Program-made: the position numbers and the translations under genes
Notes under the pieces: generated by a model
The model's input: the letters and a program-made list of their open reading frames with translations, nothing else
Databases searched by the model: none
What the model was told of the DNA's origin: nothing
Assembly: GCA_046349085.1 (NCBI GenBank)
Contig: JAXMDA010000003.1
Location: 62,001 to 126,000, forward strand
Length of the DNA: 64,000 nt
DNA from: JAJXWB01 sp046349085
GTDB taxonomy: Bacteria; Pseudomonadota; Alphaproteobacteria; Rhizobiales; Beijerinckiaceae
Direction of reading: 5' to 3'
Shown: positions 43,163-50,901 of the stretch, one piece after another
Layout: each line of letters starts with the position of its first letter
Numbering within the stretch: position 1 is the first letter of the stretch

Positions 43163-44031
43163 GTCGAATGTCCGCTCGCCGCGTCGAGCAGAACGCCGAG
43201 AACGAGCAAGCACAGTTGAATGAGCGATGCGCCGAAATTCGCCATCGCCGTCTTGCGTTCCGGGCGAATGGCCAGCACGACGCTGCGCCAGACGAACAGA
43301 GCGCCGCCGACGCCGGCGCAGATTGCATAGAGCGAGCCCAAGCCGAACCACAGGGGCGCGATCGACAGCGCGACAAGCGCGACCGTGTGGCCAAGGATCG
43401 CCAGCGGCCATGCCTTGTCGCTGGCGACGACCGGCAGCATCGGCACGCCGGCCTGCGCGTAGTCGTCCTTCTTGGCCGCGGCCAGGCTCCAGAAGTGCGG
43501 CGGCGTCCACAGGAACAGGACGAGCGCGAGCAGGATGGGGGTCGCCTGCGGCGACGGGTCGACAGCCGCCGCGCCGGCAAGCACGGCGAAGCTGCCGGCA
43601 AGGCCGCCGACCACGATGTTCCACACCGAACGGCGTTTCAGCCACACCGTATAGACGACGCCATAGGTGAAGGCGCCGAGGAACACGTAGAAGGCGGCGA
43701 GGCCTCCGGCGACGGCCCAGGCGAGCGCGAGGGAAGCGACGAGCAGCCCGAGGAAGGCTGTCGGCCACCAGGCGCTTTCGCCGAGCATGCCGCTGGCGAA
43801 GGGCCGCTCGCGCGTGCGCGCCATCAGCCGGTCGGACGCGCGTTCGTGATAGTGATTGAAGGCGCCCGCCGCCCCCGAGGCGCCGAGGACCGCCAGGGCA
43901 AGAGCGATCGTGCGGAACCATCCGGGGGCGGCGCCTTGCGCCGCCGCCATGCCCGCGAGGGCGCTGGCGGCGATCGCGATGCCGATCCTGAGTTTGAGCA
44001 GGGTTGCTGCGGTTTTCAGGTACGCGGCCAT
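43150..44031 (-). CDS. ctaB: Protoheme IX farnesyltransferase CtaB (heme O synthase)
   Basis: The 293-residue UbiA-family membrane protein has the prenyl-diphosphate motif NHYHERASDRLMARTRERP near residue 59 and the second Asp motif KKDDYAQAGVPMLP. It converts heme B to heme O. No CtaA (heme A synthase) is in the window, so the oxidase of this operon may use heme O or depend on a distant ctaA. The gene sits between subunit I and SCO. Confidence 0.93.
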   Translation of the reverse strand: MAAYLKTAATLLKLRIGIAIAASALAGMAAAQGAAPGWFRTIALALAVLGASGAAGAFNHYHERASDRLMARTRERPFASGMLGESAWWPTAFLGLLVASLALAWAVAGGLAAFYVFLGAFTYGVVYTVWLKRRSVWNIVVGGLAGSFAVLAGAAAVDPSPQATPILLALVLFLWTPPHFWSLAAAKKDDYAQAGVPMLPVVASDKAWPLAILGHTVALVALSIAPLWFGLGSLYAICAGVGGALFVWRSVVLAIRPERKTAMANFGASLIQLCLLVLGVLLDAASGHSTWPF

Positions 44032-44041
44032 CTTTCCAACC

Positions 44042-45769
44042 TCAGCGGAACAGCCAGAGATCGGCGAGATACTTCCAGTTCACGAAGTAGTAGAGGACGA
44101 AGCAGACGAAGAACACCGCCACGAGCATGGCCGTGCCCGTCAGGTTCGGCGCGTGCTCCTCGCCATGTTTCGTCACCGCCTGCGCGCCCCCGGAATGCAA
44201 CGGGAAGACCAGCTTATGTCCGGGACCGACCTTCGTGCCGAAGAAGACGGTGCCGACCACGATTGCGACAAACAGGACGCCGCCGACCGTCGCCAGGATC
44301 GCGCTGATGCCGTTGAGACCCATCATCAGGAACGCGCCGGCCGAATGCTGGAACGAGATGGAAGCATCGGCGAACGCTATGTCCCAGTGGCGACGCGAGA
44401 CGCCCAGCGTACCGGCGCCCATCATGAACACCGAGATGCCCGCCGCGCCGAGGCCGAACAGGTAGGGCTGCCAGCGCGCCAGACCCGGCAGGATCACCTC
44501 GCGCTGGAAGATCAGCGGCAGCACGAGATAGGTCACGGCCATGAAGGCGAGCGTCGTTCCGGTCACGACCGTGGCGTGGAAATGCCCGGGCACGTAGAGC
44601 GTGTTGTGCATGAGCACGTTGAGCTGCTCGGTGCCGAGGATCACGCCGGTAATGCCGCCGAGGAAGCCGAACATGACGAGCGACAGGAACATGCCGGAGA
44701 AGGCCGGATGGCCCCAGGGCGCCTTCCGCAGCCATTCGAATGCGCCGTGGTCGAAGCCGTTGCGGCGCTGCGCGGCTTCGATCGCGCCCGGAACCGTCAG
44801 TCCGTGGATCATCGAGGCCATGACCGCCAGATACATCATGTAGCTGGTGTTCAACACCTTCCATTCGGAGCTCATGCCCGGCTCCGCCAGCAGATGATGC
44901 GCCGAGGCGAGCTGCAGGAACAGGATGTACATGAGGAAGGCCGTGCGGCTCACCTTTTCGGAGAGCGGCTTGGCGCCGACGAGCAGCGCCCCGATCATGT
45001 ACCAGATCGAGATATGCGCGGCGACATTGATCTGCTGCGAGGAGTGGCCGAAGCCCCACCAGATCGCCTTGTACATCAGGGGATCGATGTTGCCGATGAG
45101 GCCGACCGACCACAGGAAGGTCGGGATCAGGATGATCGCGCCGGAGGCGAGCGTATAGACCGCGATGATCGCGGCCGTCAGCGCGCCGAAGGTGACCAGC
45201 GGCAGCGAGCCTTCGTAGGTCTTCTCTTCCTTGGCGATGACGAGCGTAGCGAAGAACAGTCCCGTCGCCAGAAGCGCGCCGACCGCGAACACGATCAGGC
45301 CGAGGTAGAAATGCGGCTTGGCCATCAGCGGCGGATAGGACGTGAACATCACGCTCGATTCGCCTTGGAAGATGGCGATGTTCGCGACGATCGCGCCAAC
45401 GACCATCAGAACGAAGGCGACCCACCCGAGTTTTGGCGCCGCCAACCTGCAGTTCAGCAATACCGCGGATGCGAAATAGAGAACCGCCACTTCAAAGAAG
45501 ACGATCCAGAAGACAAGGACGTCGGTGCCGTGCGCCGTCAGCACGAGATAGAATGCTTCCGACGAGAGCAGATGCACCGCTGGCCACCGCGTCAGCGCGA
45601 CCAGCAGCCCGAGCGTTCCGCCGAATGCGAGGAACAGGACAGCCGCGACCGCGTTCGCCTTGATCAGCGTCTGCGCGGCTATGTCGACCTTCAGGCCTGT
45701 GTACTGGCACTGCCTGAATTCGCCCTTTTGCGGGTATGCCCCCGCCGATGCGACATCGATGCTGGTCAT
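44042..45769 (-). CDS. Heme-copper oxidoreductase subunit I, B-type-like, with Gln in place of the active-site Tyr (possible nitric oxide reductase)
   Basis: The 575-residue protein has about 13-14 membrane segments and all six metal-ligand histidines: His80 (low-spin heme, LTAHGTD), His242 (helix 6), His291/His292 (ASAHHLL) and His396/His398 (PGHFHAT). In oxygen reductases of types A and B a Tyr follows the helix-6 His by four residues and is cross-linked to it. Here the segment is GHSSQQ, so Gln246 is in that place. The Tyr of cbb3 enzymes, six residues before the HH pair, is also absent (Leu285). As I recall, a B-family nitric oxide reductase group with a CuA subunit has such a Gln. Overall similarity is to ba3-type subunit I. 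Confidence 0.88.
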   Translation of the reverse strand: MTSIDVASAGAYPQKGEFRQCQYTGLKVDIAAQTLIKANAVAAVLFLAFGGTLGLLVALTRWPAVHLLSSEAFYLVLTAHGTDVLVFWIVFFEVAVLYFASAVLLNCRLAAPKLGWVAFVLMVVGAIVANIAIFQGESSVMFTSYPPLMAKPHFYLGLIVFAVGALLATGLFFATLVIAKEEKTYEGSLPLVTFGALTAAIIAVYTLASGAIILIPTFLWSVGLIGNIDPLMYKAIWWGFGHSSQQINVAAHISIWYMIGALLVGAKPLSEKVSRTAFLMYILFLQLASAHHLLAEPGMSSEWKVLNTSYMMYLAVMASMIHGLTVPGAIEAAQRRNGFDHGAFEWLRKAPWGHPAFSGMFLSLVMFGFLGGITGVILGTEQLNVLMHNTLYVPGHFHATVVTGTTLAFMAVTYLVLPLIFQREVILPGLARWQPYLFGLGAAGISVFMMGAGTLGVSRRHWDIAFADASISFQHSAGAFLMMGLNGISAILATVGGVLFVAIVVGTVFFGTKVGPGHKLVFPLHSGGAQAVTKHGEEHAPNLTGTAMLVAVFFVCFVLYYFVNWKYLADLWLFR

Positions 45770-45772
45770 GGC

Positions 45773-46366
45773 CTACTTCGCCTCCCCGTTCTTCGCAGCG
45801 GCCGTAACAACAGCGCCGCCTTCGGCGACCTTCTTCTGGGTCACGTAAATCTTGCCCGTCATCGTGTGATGGCCGAGCCCGCAATATTCATTGCAGATGA
45901 TGCCAAACGTGCCACTGGCCGTCGGCGTCAGCGTGACGATGTGCTCGAGTTCAGGATGCACCTGAATGTTGATGTTGGTCGGTTGCAGCGACAATCCATG
46001 CTGCAGGTCGAGCGACGAGAGATGAATGCGATAGCTCTGTCCCTGCTCGAGTTCGAGAATCGGCCACCACTGGAACGTGCGGCCGAGCATGAAGACGTCC
46101 GCGCCCGCCGGCGGCTTGACGACGGGAATGCCGTCCTCCTCGCGAACCTTGTATTTCTTCGCAAAATCCTCTGTCTTCTTTTCGTATACGCTCGGCAAGA
46201 TGCGATACGTTTCGTTCGACAGGTTCTGGCGGCCGATGAAGTGCCAGGCCACCATGAACACGAACATGAAGATGCCCCACGCAAATGCGACGAGCACCCA
46301 GATCAGCTCGACTTTCTCGATCGGCTCTTTCCACCAGATGCGGTGTTCAGGAGAGGTAACGGACAT
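45773..46366 (-). CDS. Heme-copper oxidoreductase subunit II with CuA site
   Basis: This 197-residue protein has one N-terminal membrane helix (about 20-43) and a periplasmic cupredoxin domain. The CuA ligands are all there: His123 (LDLQHGLSL), Cys158, Cys162, His166 and Met169 (CNEYCGLGHHTM). It takes electrons from a cytochrome c or copper protein and passes them to subunit I, three bases downstream. The single membrane helix is as in ba3-type subunit II; A-type proteins have two. Confidence 0.92.
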   Translation of the reverse strand: MSVTSPEHRIWWKEPIEKVELIWVLVAFAWGIFMFVFMVAWHFIGRQNLSNETYRILPSVYEKKTEDFAKKYKVREEDGIPVVKPPAGADVFMLGRTFQWWPILELEQGQSYRIHLSSLDLQHGLSLQPTNINIQVHPELEHIVTLTPTASGTFGIICNEYCGLGHHTMTGKIYVTQKKVAEGGAVVTAAAKNGEAK

Positions 46367-46378
46367 GCGCGCCTCCCG

Positions 46379-46552
46379 TCACTTCGCGAGCGGGATGGAG
46401 GCAACCTCCATTACCGCCCACATGGTGTAGAGCACGGTCGGAATCACGACGCCGAGAAACAGCAGCAGAAATGGGTCGTCGAGGACCCGCTGCATGAATG
46501 GAACTCGCACATTCTGGTCGCCATCTCCGCCGGCCCCGGCTGTCGTTGTCAT
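46379..46552 (-). CDS. Small single-helix subunit of the heme-copper complex (57 residues)
   Basis: This short gene lies 12 bases ahead of subunit II on the same strand. It encodes 57 residues with one membrane helix (DPFLLLFLGVVIPTVLYTMW, about 26-45) after a Gly-rich start. A ribosome site GGAGG stands seven bases before the ATG. B-type (ba3) oxidases have a one-helix subunit IIa encoded just before subunit II, which this resembles in size, place and topology. The sequence itself is too short for a firm family call. Confidence 0.75.
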   Translation of the reverse strand: MTTTAGAGGDGDQNVRVPFMQRVLDDPFLLLFLGVVIPTVLYTMWAVMEVASIPLAK

Positions 46553-46760
46553 CTCACGCCCCTCCGTCGCGCGAGCCGCTCCACCCTATGGTCGAGCAAG
46601 CGCACTTGGTTCACGATGGTCATGTTGTTGTGCGAGCCCCGGGTCGGGACCTTGATTTTTGGTAAAGACGTCCTCGTTTTGCACCGATTGACTTCAGATA
46701 AGTTGCCGGCGCGCGGACCCGATTAGTTTGTCGCAGCCCCGAACGAGGGATCGGACCAAC
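46553..46760. other. Divergent gap ahead of the respiratory operon and the thioredoxin-like gene
   Basis: This 208-base region must hold the promoters of both transcripts. On the minus strand a 24-codon frame (46623-46549) ends in an ATGA overlap with the 57-residue subunit; it could be a leader peptide or chance. TTGATTTTTGGTAA and TTGACTTCAGATAA loosely recall FNR/NNR half sites, but neither has a good second half, so I do not claim one. Confidence 0.35.
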
Positions 46761-47201
46761 ATGAACATCAAGCGACGCGCCGCGGTCACCGGCCTCTTCG
46801 GCTGGATGGCCCTCCTCGCCTTCTCCCCGCTGCTGGACTGGAAGAAACCGGGCAGCGGATTCACGACCGGCAAGAAGCTCGGCAAGCTCACCGTGATTTA
46901 TGTCGGCGCGGAGGATTGCGCGCCCTGCATCCGCTGGCGGCGCGAACGCAAGCCGGAATTCCAGGCCAGCCTCGCCTTCGAGCGGGTCGAATATCGCGAG
47001 GTGATCGCGCCTAAACTATCCACGGCGCTCGAAGATCAGTTCTGGCCGGAGGCCCTGAGATCCCTGCGTCCCATCGTGCAGAAGGGCGGCGGCGGCGTTC
47101 CTTACTGGATCGTGATGCGCCAGGGCCGGGTCGTCGCGGCGGCAGGCGGCGAGAGCGCGTGGAAAAGCCAGATCTGGCCGCTGATCGTGATGGAAGCCTG
47201 A
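46761..47201 (+). CDS. Membrane-anchored thioredoxin-like protein with CAPC motif
   Basis: The 146-residue protein has an N-terminal signal or anchor (RRAAVTGLFGWMALLAFSPLL) and a short thioredoxin-like domain with Cys-Ala-Pro-Cys (EDCAPCIRWRRER) and GGGGVPYWIVMRQGRVV with the cis-Pro. It is divergent from the heme-copper operon. Proteins of this kind can reduce the cysteines of CuA or SCO in the periplasm, which would link it to the operon. I start at the ATG at 46761, since the frame from 46728 adds only charged residues ahead of the signal. Confidence 0.78.
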   Translation: MNIKRRAAVTGLFGWMALLAFSPLLDWKKPGSGFTTGKKLGKLTVIYVGAEDCAPCIRWRRERKPEFQASLAFERVEYREVIAPKLSTALEDQFWPEALRSLRPIVQKGGGGVPYWIVMRQGRVVAAAGGESAWKSQIWPLIVMEA

Positions 47202-47227
47202 CCTGGGCTGGAGCGCCTGCGCGGCGC

Positions 47228-47653
47228 TTATCCCTTGAACGGGAAGATATGGATCGTCATCGCATAGACGATCAGTCCCGAAACCGAGACGAACATCCAG
47301 ATAGGCAAGGCGAACCGCGCGACGCGGCGGTGCGTCGCAAAGCGCTTGCGCAGGGCGAGCCCGATGGCGAGCGGCGCGACGAGCGCTGCGATCGCCGCCA
47401 CGACGATATGCGTCGCCAGGATCGTGAAATAGACATAGCGAACGACGCCGACGCCGCCGAATTTCGCCAGCCCGGCGAACAGGTGATAGGTGAGATAGAC
47501 GACGAGAAACGCGACGCCGAGCGCGATCGCGCCGTACATGGCGCGGCGGTGGCCGTCGCGGTCGCCGATGCGAATCCGGCTGTAGCCGTAGGACAGGCAC
47601 AGAATGGTCGCCGCATTGATGACCGCGATCACATGCGGCAGGGTCGCGAACAT
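47228..47653 (-). CDS. DUF420 membrane protein (CtaM-like)
   Basis: The 141-residue protein has four membrane segments and the DUF420 pattern: PHVIAVINAATILCLSYGY, FLVVYLTYHLFAG, FTILATHIVVAAIAALVAPLAI, and RFALPIWMFVSVSGLIVYAMT with conserved His at helix ends. DUF420 proteins of the YozB/CtaM kind are needed to mature heme-A or ba3-type oxidases in Firmicutes. Its place near this heme-copper operon fits such a role. The ATG at 47653 is preferred to the TTG at 47659 because GGAG lies at a better distance. Confidence 0.85.
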   Translation of the reverse strand: MFATLPHVIAVINAATILCLSYGYSRIRIGDRDGHRRAMYGAIALGVAFLVVYLTYHLFAGLAKFGGVGVVRYVYFTILATHIVVAAIAALVAPLAIGLALRKRFATHRRVARFALPIWMFVSVSGLIVYAMTIHIFPFKG

Positions 47654-47730
47654 GCTCAACCGCTCCTCGGGGATCCTGGGGACCCTTTCTTATCTGTCTT
47701 GCCATAGGCGGTCGACTTGACAAAAGGCAA

Positions 47731-48222
47731 ATGTACGACGGCAAGCCTATGAAGGCGCCGTCGCCCGGCGGCCACCCCGGACCGCGCCTGTCGACCCGGC
47801 TGGCGGCCCGAGTGCTTCGGCACGACCCCGCCTATGGGTTGTCGACACTCTTCTTCGGCGACGGCGAATTGCGCGTGCCGATGGTCGACGCGCCCATCGA
47901 TTCGGGCGTCATGGTCGTCATCGACGCACGCGACGTCTCGGTCGCGCTCTCCCGACCTATGGATGTCTCGATCACCAATCGCTTTCCCGGCATGATCGTC
48001 GAGATGGAGCGTCTCGCCCTTCCCTATGTGCGCGTCACCTTCGAACTCGGCGCCAGTCGCCTGCACGCCCTCGTCACATCGGAATCGGTCGAGCGGCTGG
48101 CGCTGGAAATCGGGCTGCGCGCCTGGGCGATGGTCAAGACCGTCGCGATTGTCGATATCGCGGCGCAGCCTCGCTCCGTTCCGACGCCGCGCCGCTGGCC
48201 CTCGGCCGGTAAGCCGGATTGA
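47731..48222 (+). CDS. TOBE-domain molybdate-binding protein, ModC C-terminal-like fragment
   Basis: The 163-residue product matches only the C-terminal part of ModC: LAARVLRHDPAYGLSTLFFGDGELRVP, VVIDARDVSVALSRPMDVSITNRFPGMIVEM and a closing LRAWAMVKTVAIV. The whole ATPase domain is missing and there is no upstream frame that could supply it. So it is either the remnant of a deleted modC or a stand-alone molybdate-binding domain. The frame is open and starts with ATG after AAAGG. Its last 89 bases overlap the convergent modE gene. Confidence 0.75.
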   Translation: MYDGKPMKAPSPGGHPGPRLSTRLAARVLRHDPAYGLSTLFFGDGELRVPMVDAPIDSGVMVVIDARDVSVALSRPMDVSITNRFPGMIVEMERLALPYVRVTFELGASRLHALVTSESVERLALEIGLRAWAMVKTVAIVDIAAQPRSVPTPRRWPSAGKPD

Positions 48223-48559
48223 GCGCGCCTTCCAGTTCCTTCAGCGCGGCCGTCGATGCGCCGTGCGCGCGGCGCTCGATCGAACGATAGAGCGCGACGA
48301 GGCGTTCTCCGAACGGCGTGATCTCCGAGCCGGCTTCCTTGCGGCCGGGATAGCTCGCAAACACCGGCGACTCGAAGGTGCGGTTCAGCGCATCCGCCAT
48401 CAGCCAGCATTTGCGGTAGGAAATGCCGGTCGCCCGTCCCGCGCCGATGATCGAGCGCGACGCCCGGATGGCCTCGATAAGGGCGATATCGTCGGGCGTG
48501 AGCCTGCCGCCGTTCGCGAAACGCAGGATCAGTTCGATCTTCGGCTCGTGCGAGGTCAT
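48134..48559 (-). CDS. modE: ModE-type regulator, DNA-binding domain only
   Basis: This 141-residue protein has the LysR-like winged helix of ModE (IELILRFANGGRLTPDDIALIEAIRASRSIIGAGRATGISYRKCWLMADALNRTF, then GSEITPFGERLVALYRSIE). The C-terminal molybdate-binding domains of long ModE are absent, as in the short ModE proteins common in alphaproteobacteria. It may sense molybdate through another protein; the overlapping convergent gene encodes just such a molybdate-binding domain. I start at the ATG at 48559. Confidence 0.88.
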   Translation of the reverse strand: MTSHEPKIELILRFANGGRLTPDDIALIEAIRASRSIIGAGRATGISYRKCWLMADALNRTFESPVFASYPGRKEAGSEITPFGERLVALYRSIERRAHGASTAALKELEGALNPAYRPRASGAASERSEAAPRYRQSRRS

Positions 48560-48620
48560 CGGATTGCGCGGCGCCACATGCGCGCAGCTTAGCGCGGCGG
48601 CGCGCGGCGGCAAATCGCGT

Positions 48621-49160
48621 CTAGCGATCGGCCGCCGTCACGACGATCCTTATTTGCCGCGCCGCCGCGCCGCTGATCTGCACCACGGCCGGCGCCTGCG
48701 CCAATTCGAACCGCACGCTCTTGCGCATCCCCGCGCATCCCTGCTTGCCGCTGAAGGCGGCGGAGCGAAGGATTGCGTCGTTCTGCACGACATCGAGCCA
48801 TGCGTCTTCCGACAGCGTGATCTGGTAGAAGCCGGCCGCCGCCGCCTCGAGCGTCAGCGCCGCCGCGTAGCTCGGCGCGACCTTGGGCTGGCGCTCGGGC
48901 GGCTTGACGAAGGCGACGTCGCCCATCGGACGCAGGGCCACCGCAGCGGCCTCGCCGACGCGGATCCGCGCGCCGGTCTCCAGCGCGACGACATTCGGCG
49001 AGGACAGCAAAGCGTATTCGCGCTCGAGCGGCCACGCGAAGGCGGCGCAGGCCGCGTCCTGCGCGCGCGCCGGCCCGCCGGCGACGAGGCACGCGAAGAC
49101 CGGAACGCTCAGCAGGCGGAGAACCTGCCGGGAGAGGCGCGTGCGCGTGGCGGCTTGCAT
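48621..49160 (-). CDS. Secreted protein of unknown function
   Basis: The 179-residue product has a signal peptide (hydrophobic core about 13-27, cut near ARAQ) and one Cys pair region (CAAFAW, later GKQGCAGM). It has a beta-rich, homologous-superfamily-neutral look and I do not recognise a family. It is divergent from modA and upstream of modE on the same strand (61 bases apart). The content suggests a periplasmic soluble protein. Confidence 0.7.
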   Translation of the reverse strand: MQAATRTRLSRQVLRLLSVPVFACLVAGGPARAQDAACAAFAWPLEREYALLSSPNVVALETGARIRVGEAAAVALRPMGDVAFVKPPERQPKVAPSYAAALTLEAAAAGFYQITLSEDAWLDVVQNDAILRSAAFSGKQGCAGMRKSVRFELAQAPAVVQISGAAARQIRIVVTAADR

Positions 49161-49168
49161 TCGCCAGA

Positions 49169-49186
49169 TATATCGTTACGGATATA
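49169..49186. promoter_or_regulatory. Inverted repeat ahead of modA, possible ModE site
   Basis: TATATC-GTTACG-GATATA is a perfect 6-base inverted repeat in the gap between modA and the secreted-protein gene. ModE sites are TATA-rich inverted repeats with a 6-base spacer, but in the usual sites the CG pairs stand outside the TATA arms, whereas here they are inside. The match is suggestive only. Confidence 0.35.
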
Positions 49187-49209
49187 GCATGACAAGCAGG
49201 ATGAGACCC

Positions 49210-49953
49210 ATGAACAGACTGGCGGCATTTGTCGGCGTCGTATTGGCGCTTCTGTCGGGCGCGTCGGCGCAGGCCGGGACGACGAACGTCGCGGTGGCGG
49301 CCAATTTCACCGAGCCGGCCAAGGAAATCGCCGGCCTGTTCAAGGCGAAGACCGGGCATGAGGCTCTCCTGAGCTTCGGCGCCTCGGGCCAGTTCTATGC
49401 GCAGATCACGCAGGACGCGCCGTTCCAGGTGTTCCTGTCTGCCGACGACAAGCGGCCGAAGGACGCGGTCGCGGCGGGCCTCGCCGTCGCCGACAGCCGC
49501 TTCACCTATGCAATCGGCAAGCTCGTCCTGTGGAGCCGCAGCCTCGACCTCGCCAAAGGCGACGAGACGCTCAAGGCGAACGCCTTCTCCAAACTCTCGA
49601 TCGCCAATCCCACGGCTGCGCCCTATGGCGCGGCGGCGGTGGAAACGATGAAGGCGCTCGGCGTCTACGCCGCGATCGAGCCGAAGCTGGTGCAGGGCAA
49701 TTCGATCGCGCAGGCCTTCCAGTTCGTCGATACCGGCAATGCCGAACTCGGTTTCGTCGCGCTCTCGCAACTGGCGAGCACATCGGCCGGCTCGCGATGG
49801 GTCGTGCCGCAGGCGCTCTACGCCCCGATCCTGCAGGACGCCGTGCTCCTGAAGAAGGGCGCGGACGACGAGGCGTCGAAGGCGTTCATCGCCTTTCTGC
49901 GGGGTCCAGAGGCGCGCGCCGTCATTGAGAAGTTCGGCTACGGGCTTCCCTGA
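49210..49953 (+). CDS. modA: Molybdate ABC transporter substrate-binding protein ModA
   Basis: The 247-residue protein has a signal peptide (ending SAQA) and the ModA pattern: VAVAANFTEPAKEIAGLFKAKTG, LSFGASGQFYAQITQDAPFQVFLSAD, LVLWSRS, IANPTAAPYGAAAVETM and ALYAPILQDAVLLKKG. It binds molybdate or tungstate in the periplasm. I choose the ATG at 49210 (AGGA eight bases upstream) over those at 49189 and 49201. No modB permease or modC ATPase follows, so it must use a transporter encoded elsewhere or be a leftover of a broken locus. Confidence 0.93.
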   Translation: MNRLAAFVGVVLALLSGASAQAGTTNVAVAANFTEPAKEIAGLFKAKTGHEALLSFGASGQFYAQITQDAPFQVFLSADDKRPKDAVAAGLAVADSRFTYAIGKLVLWSRSLDLAKGDETLKANAFSKLSIANPTAAPYGAAAVETMKALGVYAAIEPKLVQGNSIAQAFQFVDTGNAELGFVALSQLASTSAGSRWVVPQALYAPILQDAVLLKKGADDEASKAFIAFLRGPEARAVIEKFGYGLP

Positions 49954-50072
49954 GACGGCGTCGGCGACAAAGGTTCGCTTTTTCAAAAACGAAAAAGTAG
50001 CGCTCACGCCAAGAACCCGCGCGGCAGGCGTCTCGAAGCACGAGGGCGGACCACGGGTTTGTCAGCAATCTG

Positions 50073-50096
50073 AAGGCCGGCGTCGACGCCGGCCTT
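50073..50096. terminator. Intrinsic terminator-like hairpin after modA
   Basis: A perfect 24-base palindrome (AAGGCCGGCGTC and its complement GACGCCGGCCTT) is followed by TTGTCTTTGT-like T-rich sequence on the plus strand. It stands 120 bases after modA and 107 bases before phoU and should end modA transcription. Confidence 0.7.
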
Positions 50097-50202
50097 GTCT
50101 TTGTGGAGGCGACGCAGCGCCCCTTTCACTGCCGGACGCCGGCGCCGCGACAATTGCGGGAGGCGGTTTGGCTAAGCTATACGGCATTGCGAAGGAAGAT
50201 CG

Positions 50203-50901
50203 ATGCCGGATCACACAGTCAAGGCTTACGACCGCGAACTCGGCGCGCTCGGCCGGCGGATCGCTGAAATGGGCGGCCTTGCCGAGCAGATGCTGTCGGA
50301 CGCGATGGACGCGCTCGCCAGGCTCGACGCCGATCGCGCGCGCCAGGTCGTCGCCATCGATCAGAGGCTCGACCGGCTGCAGAGGGAAATCGAAGACGAC
50401 GCCATCCTGACGATCGCGCGGCGCCAGCCGCTGGCGGTCGACCTGCGCGAATGCGTCGCGGCCATTCGCGTGTCCGGCGATCTCGAGCGCGTCGGCGATC
50501 TCGCCAAGAATATCGCCAAGCGCACCGTAAAGATCGCAGCGGAAGCGCGGATGCCTCGCGCTATAGTCGGCCTCAAGTCGATGCACGAATATGCCGCCGT
50601 GCAGCTCAAGGACGTTCTCGACGCCTATGCCGAGCGCGATGTCGAGCGCGCCCGCGCGGTGTGGAAGCGCGACGCCGAACTCGACGCGCTCGAGGATTCC
50701 GTGTTCCGCGATCTTCTGACCTTCATGATGGAGGATCCGCGGTCGATCACCTTCTGCACGCATCTCCTGTTCTGCTCCAAGAACATCGAGCGGATCGGCG
50801 ATCACGCGACCAATATCGCGGAAACCGTGATCTATCTCGTGACGGGCGAGGCGCCGCCCGTCGACAGGCCGAAAGGCGCAACGACAGCCATTCGCCAATG
50901 A
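50203..50901 (+). CDS. phoU: Phosphate-signalling protein PhoU
   Basis: The 232-residue protein has two three-helix PhoU repeats, each with the metal-binding E/DxxxD pattern: DLRECVAAIRVSGDLERVGDLAKNIAKR in the first and HLLFCSKNIERIGDHATNIAE in the second. It restrains the PhoR/PhoB phosphate response and Pst transport. It overlaps phoB by four bases. The pst genes and phoR are not in this window; phoU-phoB pairs usually end a pstSCAB operon, so here the pair has been separated from it. Confidence 0.95.
   Translation: MPDHTVKAYDRELGALGRRIAEMGGLAEQMLSDAMDALARLDADRARQVVAIDQRLDRLQREIEDDAILTIARRQPLAVDLRECVAAIRVSGDLERVGDLAKNIAKRTVKIAAEARMPRAIVGLKSMHEYAAVQLKDVLDAYAERDVERARAVWKRDAELDALEDSVFRDLLTFMMEDPRSITFCTHLLFCSKNIERIGDHATNIAETVIYLVTGEAPPVDRPKGATTAIRQ

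Noticed and set aside
46549..46623. A 24-codon frame ending in an ATGA overlap with the 57-residue subunit
   Set aside because: No ribosome site of note and a basic composition typical of chance frames; only mentioned as a possible leader peptide.
46640..46710. FNR/NNR-like half sites (TTGATTTTTGGTAA, TTGACTTCAGATAA) ahead of the respiratory operon
   Set aside because: Neither has an acceptable second half site (ATCAA or GTCAA at the right spacing), so a redox or NO regulator site cannot be claimed.
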